Positions 1 through 9,004 of a DNA stretch of 64,000 nt are shown here, one piece after another. Numbering within the stretch: the first letter of the stretch is position 1; the number at the start of each line of letters is the position of its first letter. The notes beneath the pieces were generated by a model that did no database searches, had not been told where the DNA came from, and was given only the letters and a program-made list of their open reading frames with translations. The position numbers were made by a program, and so were the translations under genes. This DNA comes from Bacteriovorax sp. PP10 (GTDB lineage: Bacteria > Bdellovibrionota > Bacteriovoracia > Bacteriovoracales > Bacteriovoracaceae), in assembly GCF_035013165.1 (NCBI RefSeq), contig NZ_JAYGJQ010000002.1:1-64000 (forward strand). The letters are read 5' to 3'.

Positions 1-75
1 GAACTCGGAAGTTAAGCTCTTCAGCGCCGAAGGTAGTGCCAGGGAAGCTTGGTGTGAGAAAAGGTCAATGCACCC
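1..75 (+). rRNA. rrf: 5S ribosomal RNA, 3' part (cut by window edge)
   Basis: The first bases match the conserved 3' half of 5S rRNA: a GAACTCGGAAG block, then AGCGCCGA, GGTAGT and a closing GGTGTGAGA-type helix, ending near CACCC. The 5' part lies outside the window. A rho-independent terminator follows at once, which suits the end of an rRNA operon. The exact 3' end is approximate. Confidence 0.9.
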
Positions 76-87
76 TCTTTATTTTAG

Positions 88-117
88 AAAAACCCCGAGC
101 TTGTCTTGGGGTTTTTT
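88..117 (+). terminator. Rho-independent terminator of the rRNA operon
   Basis: A CCCCGAG...CTTGGGG hairpin is flanked by an A-run upstream and followed by a T-run (GGGGTTTTTT). It sits just after the 5S gene and probably ends the rRNA operon. Confidence 0.85.
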
Positions 118-170
118 GTTTTTAGGGGTCTGGTTTAACTCGTTTTTAAGTCTATCAAAATGCTTTTTCA

Positions 171-198
171 TTTCCAAAAAAAATTCATGATGTAGAAT
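171..198 (+). promoter_or_regulatory. Candidate ftsK promoter, possibly giving a leaderless mRNA
   Basis: TAGAAT at 193-198 is a good -10 and TTTCCA at 171-176 a modest -35 with a 16-nt spacer. The last base of the -10 is 7 nt before the A of the ftsK ATG at 205, so the predicted start point falls on the start codon. No Shine-Dalgarno is visible before 205. This is inference from motif and distance only. Confidence 0.4.
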
Positions 199-204
199 TT
201 AAGT

Positions 205-2670
205 ATGAATACAAAAATACTTAAATACGAACTGTTCGCTCTATTTTTCCTGACGATTATTACGCTTGTTGTGTTTTATTATAGAGACACTTTGCCGGAT
301 AATTATCTTTCGATTTCGTCTGCGTCCTCACATGGGTTCTTTGCTTATTATGGGACAAGTTTTTTAAATTTCATTAATTACTATTCTGGGCCGTGGGTTT
401 TTATTCCATGTGCTGTCTTTACTTCATTCTATGTTTTAGTTTTTTCAAAAAGAGCTGACTGGATTGATGCCTTAAATATTATCTCACTTTCAATTTTTTC
501 ATTATTTACTATTTTTTATTTTCAACCGGGGCTTTTAGGAGCTGGGTTGTATCAGATTCTTGATATGACGTTTTCGGCGTTTTCTATGTTTTTAGTTTGG
601 GCCGTGACTGCAACGTTATTTTTATGGGGGGCTTTCAGAGGAAGCTTTACTGATAAAGTTAAAATGGCAGCAGATGAAATTAAGAATTTCAATTATCAAG
701 AGACTTCTGAAAATGTTCAGGAGAAGTTTTTATTACTTAAAAATAAATTTGGGATTAAACCTCGCGAAGATCAAGAGTTGTTAGAAGAAGATGAAGGTCT
801 TCCGGCGATCGAGATGGCAAAACCTACTTTAAAAGAGAAAGTGGCGGCGAAGATTGCGAACTATGCGAAGCCTATTGAAGATAATTCTGAGAAAGAGGCG
901 ATTATGTTGCCGAATAATTCTCAGGAAAACCAAGAAGGAAAAGAAGTTGTCGATCCGGTTACAGGGGAGATTACGACTTCTACTGAAACTCAGACGAATG
1001 AAGGGATGTTTCTAGTTCCGATTACTGAGGCGAAGAAGATTGAAGCTTCTGATGACTTTGGGTTTGATGCAGTTGATGAGAGTTATCCGGTTGTGATTTC
1101 AGATGATGATGAATATGTGGATGAGTCTGAGATTTCTACGTTTAATAGTCATACAAATAAAGTTGAAACGTTTAATGAAGATAAATATTTTAATCTGGTG
1201 AAGCTGGCTTCGCATAAGAAACAAGATATGAAGTTTTCTCAGCCGGAAGATAAATACTTTCACGATATTATTTCTAAGATCCAGGCGAAGCTTGGGGAGT
1301 TTAAGATTCAGGGGCAGGTCATCAACGTTCTTAAAGGGCCGGTTGTTGATACGTTTGAATGGGAGCTTGGGCCTGGAGAGAAAGTTTCTAGGTTAACTTC
1401 GATTGCTGAAGATTTATCGTTAGCGCTTTCTGGGTCGCCGATTCGTATGGTTTATCCAATGAAAGGTAGAACGACCGTGGGGATTGAGGTTCCTAGGAAT
1501 CCGAGAGATTTTATTTTCTTGGATGAGATTATTGGATCGAAAGATTTTACGAATACAAGTCATCAGCTTCCGCTTGCAATGGGGAAGGATGCGTTTGGTG
1601 AACCGGTTGTTGTGGATTTGGCAGCGATGCCTCACATGCTGGTTGCGGGATCGACTGGTGCTGGTAAGTCGGTTTTCATTAACTCTGTTTTAGTTTCTCT
1701 ACTTCTTAAAAAGTCTCCTAATCAAATGAAATTGATTTTGATCGATCCGAAGCAGCTCGAGCTTGCGCTTTATTCACGTCTTCCGCATTTAATTATGCCG
1801 GTTATTACTGAGGCGAAAACAGCGACGACTGCACTACTTTGGGCGTGTCAGGAGATGGAGAGACGTTACTCGATTATGTCGGAATTTGGGGTGAGGAACA
1901 TTGAAGGGTTCAATCATAAATTAAAATCGGCGGCGAGACCGGCGCTGGATAAGATCAGTAAATTTTATGAATTTGCGACTGAAGATACTTATGAGCTTCC
2001 ATATATCGTTATTATTATCGATGAATTTGCTGACTTGATTCTGACTCAAAAAGGGAAAGAGATTGAGAATCATATTTGTAGATTGGCGGCCAAAGCGAGA
2101 GCTGCGGGTGTGCATTTAATGATCGCGACACAAAGACCTTCGGTTGATGTTATCACGGGATTAATTAAGTCGAACTTCCCTACACGAGTGTCTTTCCGAG
2201 TGACGTCTTCGACTGACTCGAGAACGATTTTAAATGCGATGGGAGCTGAAAAGCTGCTTGGTAAAGGGGATATGTTATATAAGCAAGGTGTGGACACGAC
2301 TCGTATTCACTCGGCGTATATTGAAGAATTAGAGATTGAATCGCTGACTGAAAAGTTATCTGAAATGACTCCTTCGTTTGATCCGAATGTTATGGAATTT
2401 TTGGAAAATGGTGGAGAAGAAGAGCCTGTGACATCTGTTTCGATGAGAGATGGTGAGACAGCAGGTGGGAAAGATGACAAGTATGATGAAGCGGTGCGTG
2501 TTGTTCTAGAGCATCGTTCGGCTAGTGCGTCATTGCTTCAGAGAAGGCTTGGTGTTGGGTATAACCGTGCGGCGAATTTGATTGAAGAGATGGAATCAAA
2601 GGGAGTTGTGGGGCCTGCGCAGGGGTCTAAACCGAGAAAAGTTTTGATGGGATCTGAGTCTATTCCTTAA
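205..2670 (+). CDS. ftsK: DNA translocase FtsK/SpoIIIE family
   Basis: This is a membrane-anchored ATP-driven motor that pumps chromosomal DNA through the closing septum and helps resolve dimers. The N-terminal ~150 residues hold several hydrophobic segments, followed by an acidic, low-complexity linker to about residue 330. The motor domain has a Walker A motif (GSTGAGKS, near residue 480) and a Walker B motif (IIIIDEFADL, near residue 605). The last ~65 residues form the winged-helix gamma domain that reads KOPS sites (ASASLLQRRLGVGYNRAA). At 821 residues it is of normal size. It is transcribed alone between the rRNA operon and rpsB. No Shine-Dalgarno precedes the ATG; see the promoter entry at 171. 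Confidence 0.96.
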   Translation: MNTKILKYELFALFFLTIITLVVFYYRDTLPDNYLSISSASSHGFFAYYGTSFLNFINYYSGPWVFIPCAVFTSFYVLVFSKRADWIDALNIISLSIFSLFTIFYFQPGLLGAGLYQILDMTFSAFSMFLVWAVTATLFLWGAFRGSFTDKVKMAADEIKNFNYQETSENVQEKFLLLKNKFGIKPREDQELLEEDEGLPAIEMAKPTLKEKVAAKIANYAKPIEDNSEKEAIMLPNNSQENQEGKEVVDPVTGEITTSTETQTNEGMFLVPITEAKKIEASDDFGFDAVDESYPVVISDDDEYVDESEISTFNSHTNKVETFNEDKYFNLVKLASHKKQDMKFSQPEDKYFHDIISKIQAKLGEFKIQGQVINVLKGPVVDTFEWELGPGEKVSRLTSIAEDLSLALSGSPIRMVYPMKGRTTVGIEVPRNPRDFIFLDEIIGSKDFTNTSHQLPLAMGKDAFGEPVVVDLAAMPHMLVAGSTGAGKSVFINSVLVSLLLKKSPNQMKLILIDPKQLELALYSRLPHLIMPVITEAKTATTALLWACQEMERRYSIMSEFGVRNIEGFNHKLKSAARPALDKISKFYEFATEDTYELPYIVIIIDEFADLILTQKGKEIENHICRLAAKARAAGVHLMIATQRPSVDVITGLIKSNFPTRVSFRVTSSTDSRTILNAMGAEKLLGKGDMLYKQGVDTTRIHSAYIEELEIESLTEKLSEMTPSFDPNVMEFLENGGEEEPVTSVSMRDGETAGGKDDKYDEAVRVVLEHRSASASLLQRRLGVGYNRAANLIEEMESKGVVGPAQGSKPRKVLMGSESIP

Positions 2671-2680
2671 TTAAAAAATG

Positions 2681-2722
2681 TTTTGGGCCTGTCTTGTGAT
2701 GGGTCCAAAATAGTCTGTTTTT
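2681..2722 (+). terminator. Probable ftsK terminator
   Basis: TTTTGGGCC (2681-2689) pairs with GGTCCAAAA (2702-2710) through nine base pairs including one G-U. A T-rich tail (TGTTTTT) follows a few bases later. It lies directly after the ftsK stop codon. The tail is not immediately adjacent to the stem, so strength is uncertain. Confidence 0.5.
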
Positions 2723-2760
2723 AACACTATAAATAAAATCGAATTTCATTGCGAAAATAT

Positions 2761-2813
2761 CTGCGGCGAACTCTAAATAAGAAGTAAAAATGCTGCGCAT
2801 TTTTTCGCCGCAG
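2761..2813 (+). promoter_or_regulatory. Nested hairpin in the rpsB leader
   Basis: CTGCGGCGAA (2761-2770) is a perfect inverted repeat of TTCGCCGCAG (2804-2813). Inside the loop, AAAAATGC (2786-2793) pairs perfectly with GCATTTTT (2797-2804) around a 3-nt loop. The structure ends about 115 nt before the rpsB start. In other bacteria rpsB leaders bind ribosomal protein S2 to repress the rpsB-tsf operon, so an autoregulatory leader is possible. The inner stem plus T-run could instead act as a terminator or attenuator. Confidence 0.5.
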
Positions 2814-2929
2814 TCTTGCTCAAATTCAGGGCATATGTTATCAACATAGCTCATTAATAATTTCAGTTGTCTGAAATGTTGGTCCTTGAAAGAGGCTCAC
2901 AGACAATTCGATTAACCAACGGAGTATCT

Positions 2930-3727
2930 ATGTCAGAATTAAATCTAAAAAGCTTGCTTGAAGCAGGCGCACACTTTGGTCACCAGACTGAAAAGTGGAA
3001 CCCAAAAATGAAGAAATACGTTTTCGGTGAGAAGAACGGTATCTACATTATCGATCTTGCTAAAACTATTCCTCTTGCAAAAGACGCTTACGACTTCCTT
3101 AAAAAAACTGCTTCTGAAGGGAAACCAGTTCTTTTCGTAGGAACAAAAAGACAAGCATCAGATACTGTAAAACAAGCTGCTATCGACTGTGGAGCTAACT
3201 TTGTTACTTCAAGATGGTTAGGTGGAATGCTTACTAACTGGAAAACTGTTTCTCTTTCGATTGATAAAATTCGTAAAGTAGAAAAAATGAAAGAAACAGG
3301 AGATTTCGGTCTTCTAACTAAAAAAGAAAGAATCAACATTGAGAAAGAAGTAATCAAGCTAGAAAAAGTTCTAGGCGGGATTAAAGATATGAAGAAGCTT
3401 CCAGGAGCTCTATTCGTTATCGATCCAAACAATGAAAGAATCGCTATCCTTGAAGCAAACAACCTTGGAATTCCTGTTGTAGCTATTACAGATACAAACT
3501 GTGATCCAACTGGTGTTGATTATGTTGTTCCAGGAAACGACGATGCAATTAAATCTGTATCAATGTTTACTGAATACTTCGCTAACTCAGTTACTGAAGG
3601 GATGAACCTTGCTAAGAAAAATAACAAGATTGAATCAAACTCTAAAGATTCTTCTCGTGACATGGCCCTTGAAAAAGAAATCATCAGCAAATACGAAAAA
3701 GATATCGATCTTGCTGACGAAGAATAG
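2930..3727 (+). CDS. rpsB: 30S ribosomal protein S2 (uS2)
   Basis: This protein is part of the small ribosomal subunit and helps bind S1 and position mRNA. The N-terminus LLEAGAHFGHQTEKWNPKM is the classic S2 signature, and TSRWLGGMLTNWKT and VAITDTNCDP are also typical. I place the start at 2930, not at an upstream in-frame codon (2867), because the family starts here and GGAG lies at 2921-2924. The product is 265 residues, with a charged C-terminal tail beyond the core. It is followed 44 bp later by tsf, the usual pairing, and preceded by a structured leader. Confidence 0.97.
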   Translation: MSELNLKSLLEAGAHFGHQTEKWNPKMKKYVFGEKNGIYIIDLAKTIPLAKDAYDFLKKTASEGKPVLFVGTKRQASDTVKQAAIDCGANFVTSRWLGGMLTNWKTVSLSIDKIRKVEKMKETGDFGLLTKKERINIEKEVIKLEKVLGGIKDMKKLPGALFVIDPNNERIAILEANNLGIPVVAITDTNCDPTGVDYVVPGNDDAIKSVSMFTEYFANSVTEGMNLAKKNNKIESNSKDSSRDMALEKEIISKYEKDIDLADEE

Positions 3728-3771
3728 TTATAAGTTTTAGATTTTAATTTTTAAGTTTAAGGAAAATAGAT

Positions 3772-4428
3772 ATGACACAAATTACTGCAAAGCTTGTTTC
3801 TGAATTAAGAGAAAAAACTGGTGCTGGAATGATGGACTGTAAAAAGGCCCTTGGCGAAGTTGATGGTGACCTTGAAAAAGCGATCGATTACCTAAGACAA
3901 AAAGGTCTAGCTGCTGCTCAAAAGAAGCAATCTCGTATTGCTGCTGAAGGCTTAGTTGGATCATACATTCACGGTGGAAGAATTGGTGTAATGGTTGAAG
4001 TAAACTGTGAAACTGACTTCGTAGCAAAGTCTGAAGACTTCGTTACTTTCGTAAAAGACGTAGCTATGCACGTAGCTGCTGCTGATCCGAAATTCGTTAG
4101 AGCTTCTGAAATGGACCAAGCATTCGTAGAAAGAGAAATCGCAATCTACACTGCTCAGTTAAAAGAAGAAGGGAAACCAGAAGCAATGATCTCAAAAATC
4201 GTTGAAGGAAAAGTTAAAAAACTTTCTACTGAAGTATGTCTTCTTGATCAAAAATTCGTTAAGAACCCGGACATTTCAGTTCAGGATCTTATCAATGAAC
4301 TTACTATCAAAGTTGGAGAGAAAATCGACGTAAGAAGATTTGTAAAATTCAACCTTGGAGAAGGTATTGAGAAAAAAGTTGATGACTTCGCAGCTGAAGT
4401 TGCTTCTATGACTGGTGGAAAACAGTAG
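3772..4428 (+). CDS. tsf: Elongation factor Ts
   Basis: EF-Ts is the nucleotide exchange factor that recharges EF-Tu with GTP. The N-terminal UBA-like domain (VSELREKTGAGMMDCKKAL) and the EF-Tu-contacting motif TDFVAKSEDF are clear. At 218 residues it is the short form, well below the ~280 residues of the E. coli protein, lacking part of the C-terminal dimerisation/coiled-coil region. The start is preceded by AAGGAAA. It forms an operon with rpsB and is closed by the terminator at 4451. Confidence 0.96.
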   Translation: MTQITAKLVSELREKTGAGMMDCKKALGEVDGDLEKAIDYLRQKGLAAAQKKQSRIAAEGLVGSYIHGGRIGVMVEVNCETDFVAKSEDFVTFVKDVAMHVAAADPKFVRASEMDQAFVEREIAIYTAQLKEEGKPEAMISKIVEGKVKKLSTEVCLLDQKFVKNPDISVQDLINELTIKVGEKIDVRRFVKFNLGEGIEKKVDDFAAEVASMTGGKQ

Positions 4429-4450
4429 TTATTATTTTATGAAAATTACA

Positions 4451-4479
4451 AAAAGGGGCTTTAAAGGCCCCTTTTTTTT
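4451..4479 (+). terminator. Rho-independent terminator after tsf
   Basis: AAAAGGGGC (4451-4459) and GCCCC (4467-4471) form a strong stem followed by eight T residues. It separates rpsB-tsf from the pyrH run. Confidence 0.9.
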
Positions 4480-4503
4480 GACCTACAAATTAAGGAAGAA
4501 CTA

Positions 4504-5214
4504 ATGAAGTACAATCGAATCCTTTTGAAACTTTCTGGAGAAGCACTTGCTGGTGAGCAGGGACATGGAATTTCGGCAGAAGTGCTGGACACAATTGCTG
4601 GAGAAGTTAAAGAGCTTCAAGTCATGGGTGTTGAGATCGCAATCGTTATCGGTGGTGGAAATATTCACCGTGGAGTAGCGGGAGCAACTAAGGGAATGGA
4701 TAGAACGACTTCTGATCATATGGGGATGTTGGCGACAATTATTAACTCGCTAGCACTTCAAGACAGTCTTGAAAGACATGGAATCGATACGAGAGTATTG
4801 ACTGCAATCGATATGCAAGAAATTGCAGAGCCGTACATTAGAAGACGTGCTGTAAGACACCTTGAAAAGAAAAGAGTGGTGATCTTTGCTGCTGGAACTG
4901 GGAATCCGTATTTTACAACGGATACAGCTGCGGCGCTTCGTGCGAATGAGATTGACGCACAAGTAATTATGAAAGCAACAAAAGTTGATGGAATCTACAA
5001 TAAAGACCCAATGAAGTTTAAAGATGCCGTAAAAATTGATAAACTTAAGTTTATGGACGTTCTAAACCAAGGTCTTGCTGTTATGGATTCAACAGCTATC
5101 AGCCTTTCTATGGACAACGAAATTGATATTTTAGTTTTCAATATGTTTGAAAAAGGGAATATCAAACGTGCTGTATTAGGTGATAATATTGGGACAATTG
5201 TAACGAATAAATAA
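4504..5214 (+). CDS. pyrH: UMP kinase
   Basis: This hexameric kinase makes UDP from UMP in pyrimidine synthesis. The amino-acid-kinase fold is clear from KLSGEALAG at the N-terminus, [11 protein letters not shown] near residue 50, [18 protein letters not shown] near residues 133-150 and VDGIYNKDP near residue 165. Length (236) is typical. It starts with ATG after AAGGAAG at about 4492. Its position between tsf and frr is conserved in many bacteria, but here a terminator separates it from tsf, so it probably has its own promoter in the short gap. Confidence 0.96.
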   Translation: MKYNRILLKLSGEALAGEQGHGISAEVLDTIAGEVKELQVMGVEIAIVIGGGNIHRGVAGATKGMDRTTSDHMGMLATIINSLALQDSLERHGIDTRVLTAIDMQEIAEPYIRRRAVRHLEKKRVVIFAAGTGNPYFTTDTAAALRANEIDAQVIMKATKVDGIYNKDPMKFKDAVKIDKLKFMDVLNQGLAVMDSTAISLSMDNEIDILVFNMFEKGNIKRAVLGDNIGTIVTNK

Positions 5215-5243
5215 TTTAACTAACTAACGAAGGGGATGTCATT

Positions 5244-5801
5244 ATGATGAAAGAAACTCAAGCTTCATTAAATGATTCAATGAAAAAAGCGGTTGATTCG
5301 CTTAAGCATCAATTAACAAAAGTACGTACAGGAAGAGCATCAGCATCTGTTTTAGATGGTGTTCAAGTTGAATATTACGGATCTCTAACTCCGCTTTCTC
5401 AGTTGGGACAAATTTCAACTCCAGAAGCGCGTTTACTTCAAATCCAACCATTCGATAAAACGATGTTGGGTGCGATTGAAAAAGCACTTTTCGGTGCAAA
5501 CCTTGGTGTTACACCAACTAACGATGGTAACTTTATCCGTCTTAACTTTCCTTCACTAACTGAAGACAAAAGAAAAGATATCGCTAAAGAAATCAAAAAA
5601 ATTGGTGAAGATGCTAAAGTTGTTTTAAGAAACTTACGTCGTGATTCTAACGAAGCTGTTAAAAAAGCTGAGAAAGATAAAACTGTTTCAGAAGATGATT
5701 CAAAGAAAATCCAAACGGAAATTCAAAATATCACTGATAAGTTCACGAAAGAAATTGATACTGTTATTGCTAACAAAGAAAAAGAAGTACTATCAGTTTA
5801 A
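5244..5801 (+). CDS. frr: Ribosome recycling factor
   Basis: RRF splits the post-termination ribosome together with EF-G. The conserved QLTKVRTGRASASVLDGVQVEYYG segment gives the family (key residues R-T-G-R-A), with LRRDSNEAVKKAEKDK in the helical arm. Length of 185 residues is standard. ATG codons lie in tandem at 5244 and 5247; AGGGG at 5231 supports 5244. It lies 29 bp after pyrH and its stop codon abuts the start of uppS, so co-transcription is likely. Confidence 0.96.
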   Translation: MMKETQASLNDSMKKAVDSLKHQLTKVRTGRASASVLDGVQVEYYGSLTPLSQLGQISTPEARLLQIQPFDKTMLGAIEKALFGANLGVTPTNDGNFIRLNFPSLTEDKRKDIAKEIKKIGEDAKVVLRNLRRDSNEAVKKAEKDKTVSEDDSKKIQTEIQNITDKFTKEIDTVIANKEKEVLSV

Positions 5802-6572
5802 TTGGATAAGATGGAACCACTTAGTCACAATATTAAGCACGTGGCCGTCATCATGGATGGCAATGGCCGTTGGGCCAAACAACGTTCTCACCCGAGAGTG
5901 TGGGGGCACGTGCGCGGTTCTGCAGTGGTTTCACATATTGTTCAGGAAGCAGATGACTTAGGGATCGAAGCGCTTACGATGTATGCGTTTTCTTCTGAGA
6001 ATTGGAGTCGTCCACAGACTGAAGTTTTAGTTCTGTTTAATCTTCTTTATAAATTTTTAAAGAAAGAGCGAGCGAGAATTTTAAAAAACAATATCAGATT
6101 TAAAATTATGGGAGATATTTCTAATCTTCCGGAACAAACTAAAAAATTAATTGGGCAGCTTGAAAGTGAAACTGCTCATCATACAGGACTGAAACTGACG
6201 TTTGCTTTTGGATATGGCGCGAGAGCGGAGATTGCTTATGCAGTTAACCGTTTTATGAAAGCTAATCCAGGAAAAGACATTACAGAAGATGCTCTTAATG
6301 AATATTTAATGATCCCTGATTTAGGGGACGTTGATTTACTAATTAGAACTGGTGGAGATCACCGTGTTTCTAATTTTATGTTATGGCAAATTGCTTACGC
6401 TGAGATGTTTTTTACTGAAACGAAGTGGCCGGATTTTACGATCACAGAGTTCAGATACATCATCGAACAGGTGGCAAAAAGAGAGAGAAGATTTGGGGCA
6501 GTCGCTCCAGCAACTTCGCTTCAGGATAACATCATAGTAGCTCGCGAAAACCAAAGAATACTTCGAGGCTAA
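5802..6572 (+). CDS. uppS: Isoprenyl (undecaprenyl) diphosphate synthase
   Basis: This cis-prenyltransferase builds the C55 lipid carrier for peptidoglycan and surface polysaccharides. The catalytic MDGNGRWAK motif lies near residue 19, with SSENWSRP near residue 65 and LLIRTGGDHRVSNF near residue 180, matching the five conserved blocks of the family. The start is either TTG at 5802, which touches the frr stop, or ATG at 5811; the sequence does not decide clearly. The 3' end overlaps the cdsA start by one base. Confidence 0.95.
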   Translation: MDKMEPLSHNIKHVAVIMDGNGRWAKQRSHPRVWGHVRGSAVVSHIVQEADDLGIEALTMYAFSSENWSRPQTEVLVLFNLLYKFLKKERARILKNNIRFKIMGDISNLPEQTKKLIGQLESETAHHTGLKLTFAFGYGARAEIAYAVNRFMKANPGKDITEDALNEYLMIPDLGDVDLLIRTGGDHRVSNFMLWQIAYAEMFFTETKWPDFTITEFRYIIEQVAKRERRFGAVAPATSLQDNIIVARENQRILRG

Positions 6573-7405
6573 TGATGTCGAATACAAAAGAAAGAGTTAT
6601 TTCTGCGTTGGTAATGGCCGTGTTGGTTGTTGCTGCGGTTTACTTTGGTAAATCGACAACTCTGATTGCAGTGTTAGTGGCCAGTGTTCTTTGTATTGAT
6701 GAAATGCTGATTAATTTTGCAAAACTCACACGTAAAGACTTTATTTATAAGTACGTGATGGTGTTCTTTAGTTTATTTTTCATCGCGATTAACGGGATGA
6801 ACGCAAGAGTCTCGTTGAATGTTTTTACAATCGCGGCGATTCTTATGAACTGCTTTTTAATTTACTATTTGTTTAGAGTTCCTCTGGCAGATGGGTTTAT
6901 GAAAAAGAGTACTGAAAAAAATCCTTCGATCATTGCAGTTCTTGTGGCCGTTCCTATGCTTTCTTTTGGGATTCACTTTGAGAGTGATGCCTGGAGACAA
7001 ATTTTAGGGATGCTTTTGATTGTTACTTACTCAATGGATACTGGTGCTTGGTTTGTGGGCAAAAATTTTGGAAAACATAAACTCTGGCCAGCTGTAAGTC
7101 CTAAGAAAACTGTAGAAGGTTTCATTGGTGGGATAATCATCGCAGCTGTCTGTGGATCATTTGCCTGGGATATCTTTTTCGGTCAATTCAGATGGTATTA
7201 CTCAATTATTTTTGGTCTTTGTGGGGCCATGTCACAAGTTGGTGACCTGATTCAGTCAAAGATTAAGAGAGAATTCGAAATCAAAGACAGTTCCAACCTC
7301 ATTCCGGGGCATGGCGGGGTATACGATCGTATAGACAGCCTTATCTTTCTATCGCCTTTTTTCGTTATTGTTGTAAAATATCTAGGACAGCAAATCTCAC
7401 TTTAG
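6572..7405 (+). CDS. cdsA: Phosphatidate cytidylyltransferase
   Basis: CdsA is a polytopic inner-membrane enzyme that makes CDP-diacylglycerol, the precursor for PssA and PgsA. About seven hydrophobic segments are visible. The signature is in the C-terminal third: SPKKTVEGFIGG and GDLIQSKIKR followed by KDSSNLIPGHGGVYDRIDS. Length (277) is normal. It is translationally coupled to uppS (TAATG overlap). In many proteobacteria dxr follows here; instead rseP comes next. Confidence 0.95.
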   Translation: MMSNTKERVISALVMAVLVVAAVYFGKSTTLIAVLVASVLCIDEMLINFAKLTRKDFIYKYVMVFFSLFFIAINGMNARVSLNVFTIAAILMNCFLIYYLFRVPLADGFMKKSTEKNPSIIAVLVAVPMLSFGIHFESDAWRQILGMLLIVTYSMDTGAWFVGKNFGKHKLWPAVSPKKTVEGFIGGIIIAAVCGSFAWDIFFGQFRWYYSIIFGLCGAMSQVGDLIQSKIKREFEIKDSSNLIPGHGGVYDRIDSLIFLSPFFVIVVKYLGQQISL

Positions 7406-7429
7406 AACTCTGAAATTAAGAGGCTTCCA

Positions 7430-9004
7430 ATGTTATTAGAAAAAATTGCAATTTTTATCATCTTTTTAGGTCCGCTCGTGTTCTTTCACGAATTGGGTCA
7501 CTTTTTATTCGCTCGTCTTTTTGGCGTAAGAGTAGAAGTTTTTTCAATTGGTTTTGGGCCAAAGATCTTCAAGAAAAAATGGGGAGAAACAGAGTACGCT
7601 GTTTCTGCTATTCCACTTGGTGGATATGTAAAAATGTTTGGGGATGATCCGTTTAACAAAGACGACATTCCTGAAAGCGAGCGCAAGCACAGCTTCACTC
7701 ACCAAGGTAAGTGGGCGCGCTTTTGGATCGTTATGGGTGGACCTCTAGCGAACTTTATTTTAGCGTTCGTGATTTTCTTTTCTCTATTAATTGTTGGAGA
7801 GAGAATTCCTGAAATTAAAATTGGTGCTTTAACTCCAGAGACTGCTCTTTACCAAAATGGTTTAAGAACAGGGGACGTTCTGGTTAAAGTTAATAACAAC
7901 GATGTTTATAATCCTTCAGACTTAATGGTTGATGGCAATACTGCTGTTAGTTCGTTAACAGTAAAAAGAAATAATGAAACGAAAGTATTATCGGTGAACT
8001 TTGCTGGTGATAAGTTTTTTGAAGAAGTTTTAAAATACCCTCCATTTTTAAGAAAGCCGTACTTCGTTGATCAAAACGCAAACCGTTTTGTTGTCACTCC
8101 AGTTAAAGGGCAAATTGATTTCAAGCATTCGATTGAAGAGCTTGCGACAATGGAAAATGTGAAGAAGCTTTATGTTTATCCAATTGCTGCCGGAGAAGAT
8201 CTTTCTACGGATACAGTAAAAGTTGATATGAACGCTGGAAAAGAAATGGCAGTGGAATACACTGACCTTAAATCTTTAATCATGGCACTTGATGGTAGAG
8301 GACTTCGTACGATCGATCTGATGGTAAGAAGTGTAAACATGGGTTCTCCTGCTGATAAAGTTGGGATTAAGAGCGATGACGTGTTCGCTAGTCTCGAAGG
8401 TCAGAAAGTTTATAGCTTTGAAGAGTTACGAACTAAACTTCAAACGATTGCAAAAGCTTCTGTGGACGTTGAAGTATACAGTAAGGGAGAGTTGAAGAAG
8501 TACACTGTGACTCCTGAAACGAGCATGCAAGATGGTAAGTCGGTTAAGCTTCTTGGAGTTTATAGCTTCGTTGAAGTCATGAAGACGAACTTTGTTTTAA
8601 CGAAATCAAAAGGTCTGTTTAGTTCTGTGAGTGTTGCTGTAACACGTACATGGGACTCGATGAAAAAGACTGTTGATGGGTTTGTTAAGCTTATTACGAA
8701 TCAAGTTTCACTGAAGTCAATCGGCGGGCCACTGGCGATTGGTAAAGTAGCACACGATTCATTTAATACATCACTATCGTATTTCTTCCAGTTAATGGCA
8801 CTCATTTCTGTAAACCTTGGGGTTATTAACTTGTTTCCAATTCCAGTTCTTGATGGTGGGCATATTATGTTCATCGCGCTTGAGATTGTTAATCGCGGGC
8901 CTTTATCAAGACGTAAAATGGAAATTGCTCAACAGGTTGGTTTATCAGTTCTGTTGATGTTAATGGTTGGTGCGATTTTCAATGATGTGACTAGGTTCTT
9001 TTAA
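7430..9004 (+). CDS. rseP: Site-2 intramembrane zinc metalloprotease RseP
   Basis: RseP-type proteases cut membrane-embedded substrates such as anti-sigma factors and leftover signal peptides. The zinc motif HELGH is at residues 20-24 in the first membrane helix, and the third zinc-site motif PIPVLDGGH is near residue 470. Two PDZ domains lie between, near residues 125-185 and 290-350 (SPADKVGIKSDDV is the second carboxylate-binding region). At 524 residues it is longer than the ~450 of E. coli, because of an insertion between the PDZ domains. AAGAGG precedes the ATG. It overlaps tsaB by one base. Confidence 0.94.
   Translation: MLLEKIAIFIIFLGPLVFFHELGHFLFARLFGVRVEVFSIGFGPKIFKKKWGETEYAVSAIPLGGYVKMFGDDPFNKDDIPESERKHSFTHQGKWARFWIVMGGPLANFILAFVIFFSLLIVGERIPEIKIGALTPETALYQNGLRTGDVLVKVNNNDVYNPSDLMVDGNTAVSSLTVKRNNETKVLSVNFAGDKFFEEVLKYPPFLRKPYFVDQNANRFVVTPVKGQIDFKHSIEELATMENVKKLYVYPIAAGEDLSTDTVKVDMNAGKEMAVEYTDLKSLIMALDGRGLRTIDLMVRSVNMGSPADKVGIKSDDVFASLEGQKVYSFEELRTKLQTIAKASVDVEVYSKGELKKYTVTPETSMQDGKSVKLLGVYSFVEVMKTNFVLTKSKGLFSSVSVAVTRTWDSMKKTVDGFVKLITNQVSLKSIGGPLAIGKVAHDSFNTSLSYFFQLMALISVNLGVINLFPIPVLDGGHIMFIALEIVNRGPLSRRKMEIAQQVGLSVLLMLMVGAIFNDVTRFF

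Noticed and set aside
2660-2854. 64-codon minus-strand frame between ftsK and rpsB
   Set aside because: It covers the ftsK terminator and the rpsB leader hairpin, has no ribosome site and shows no recognisable protein pattern.
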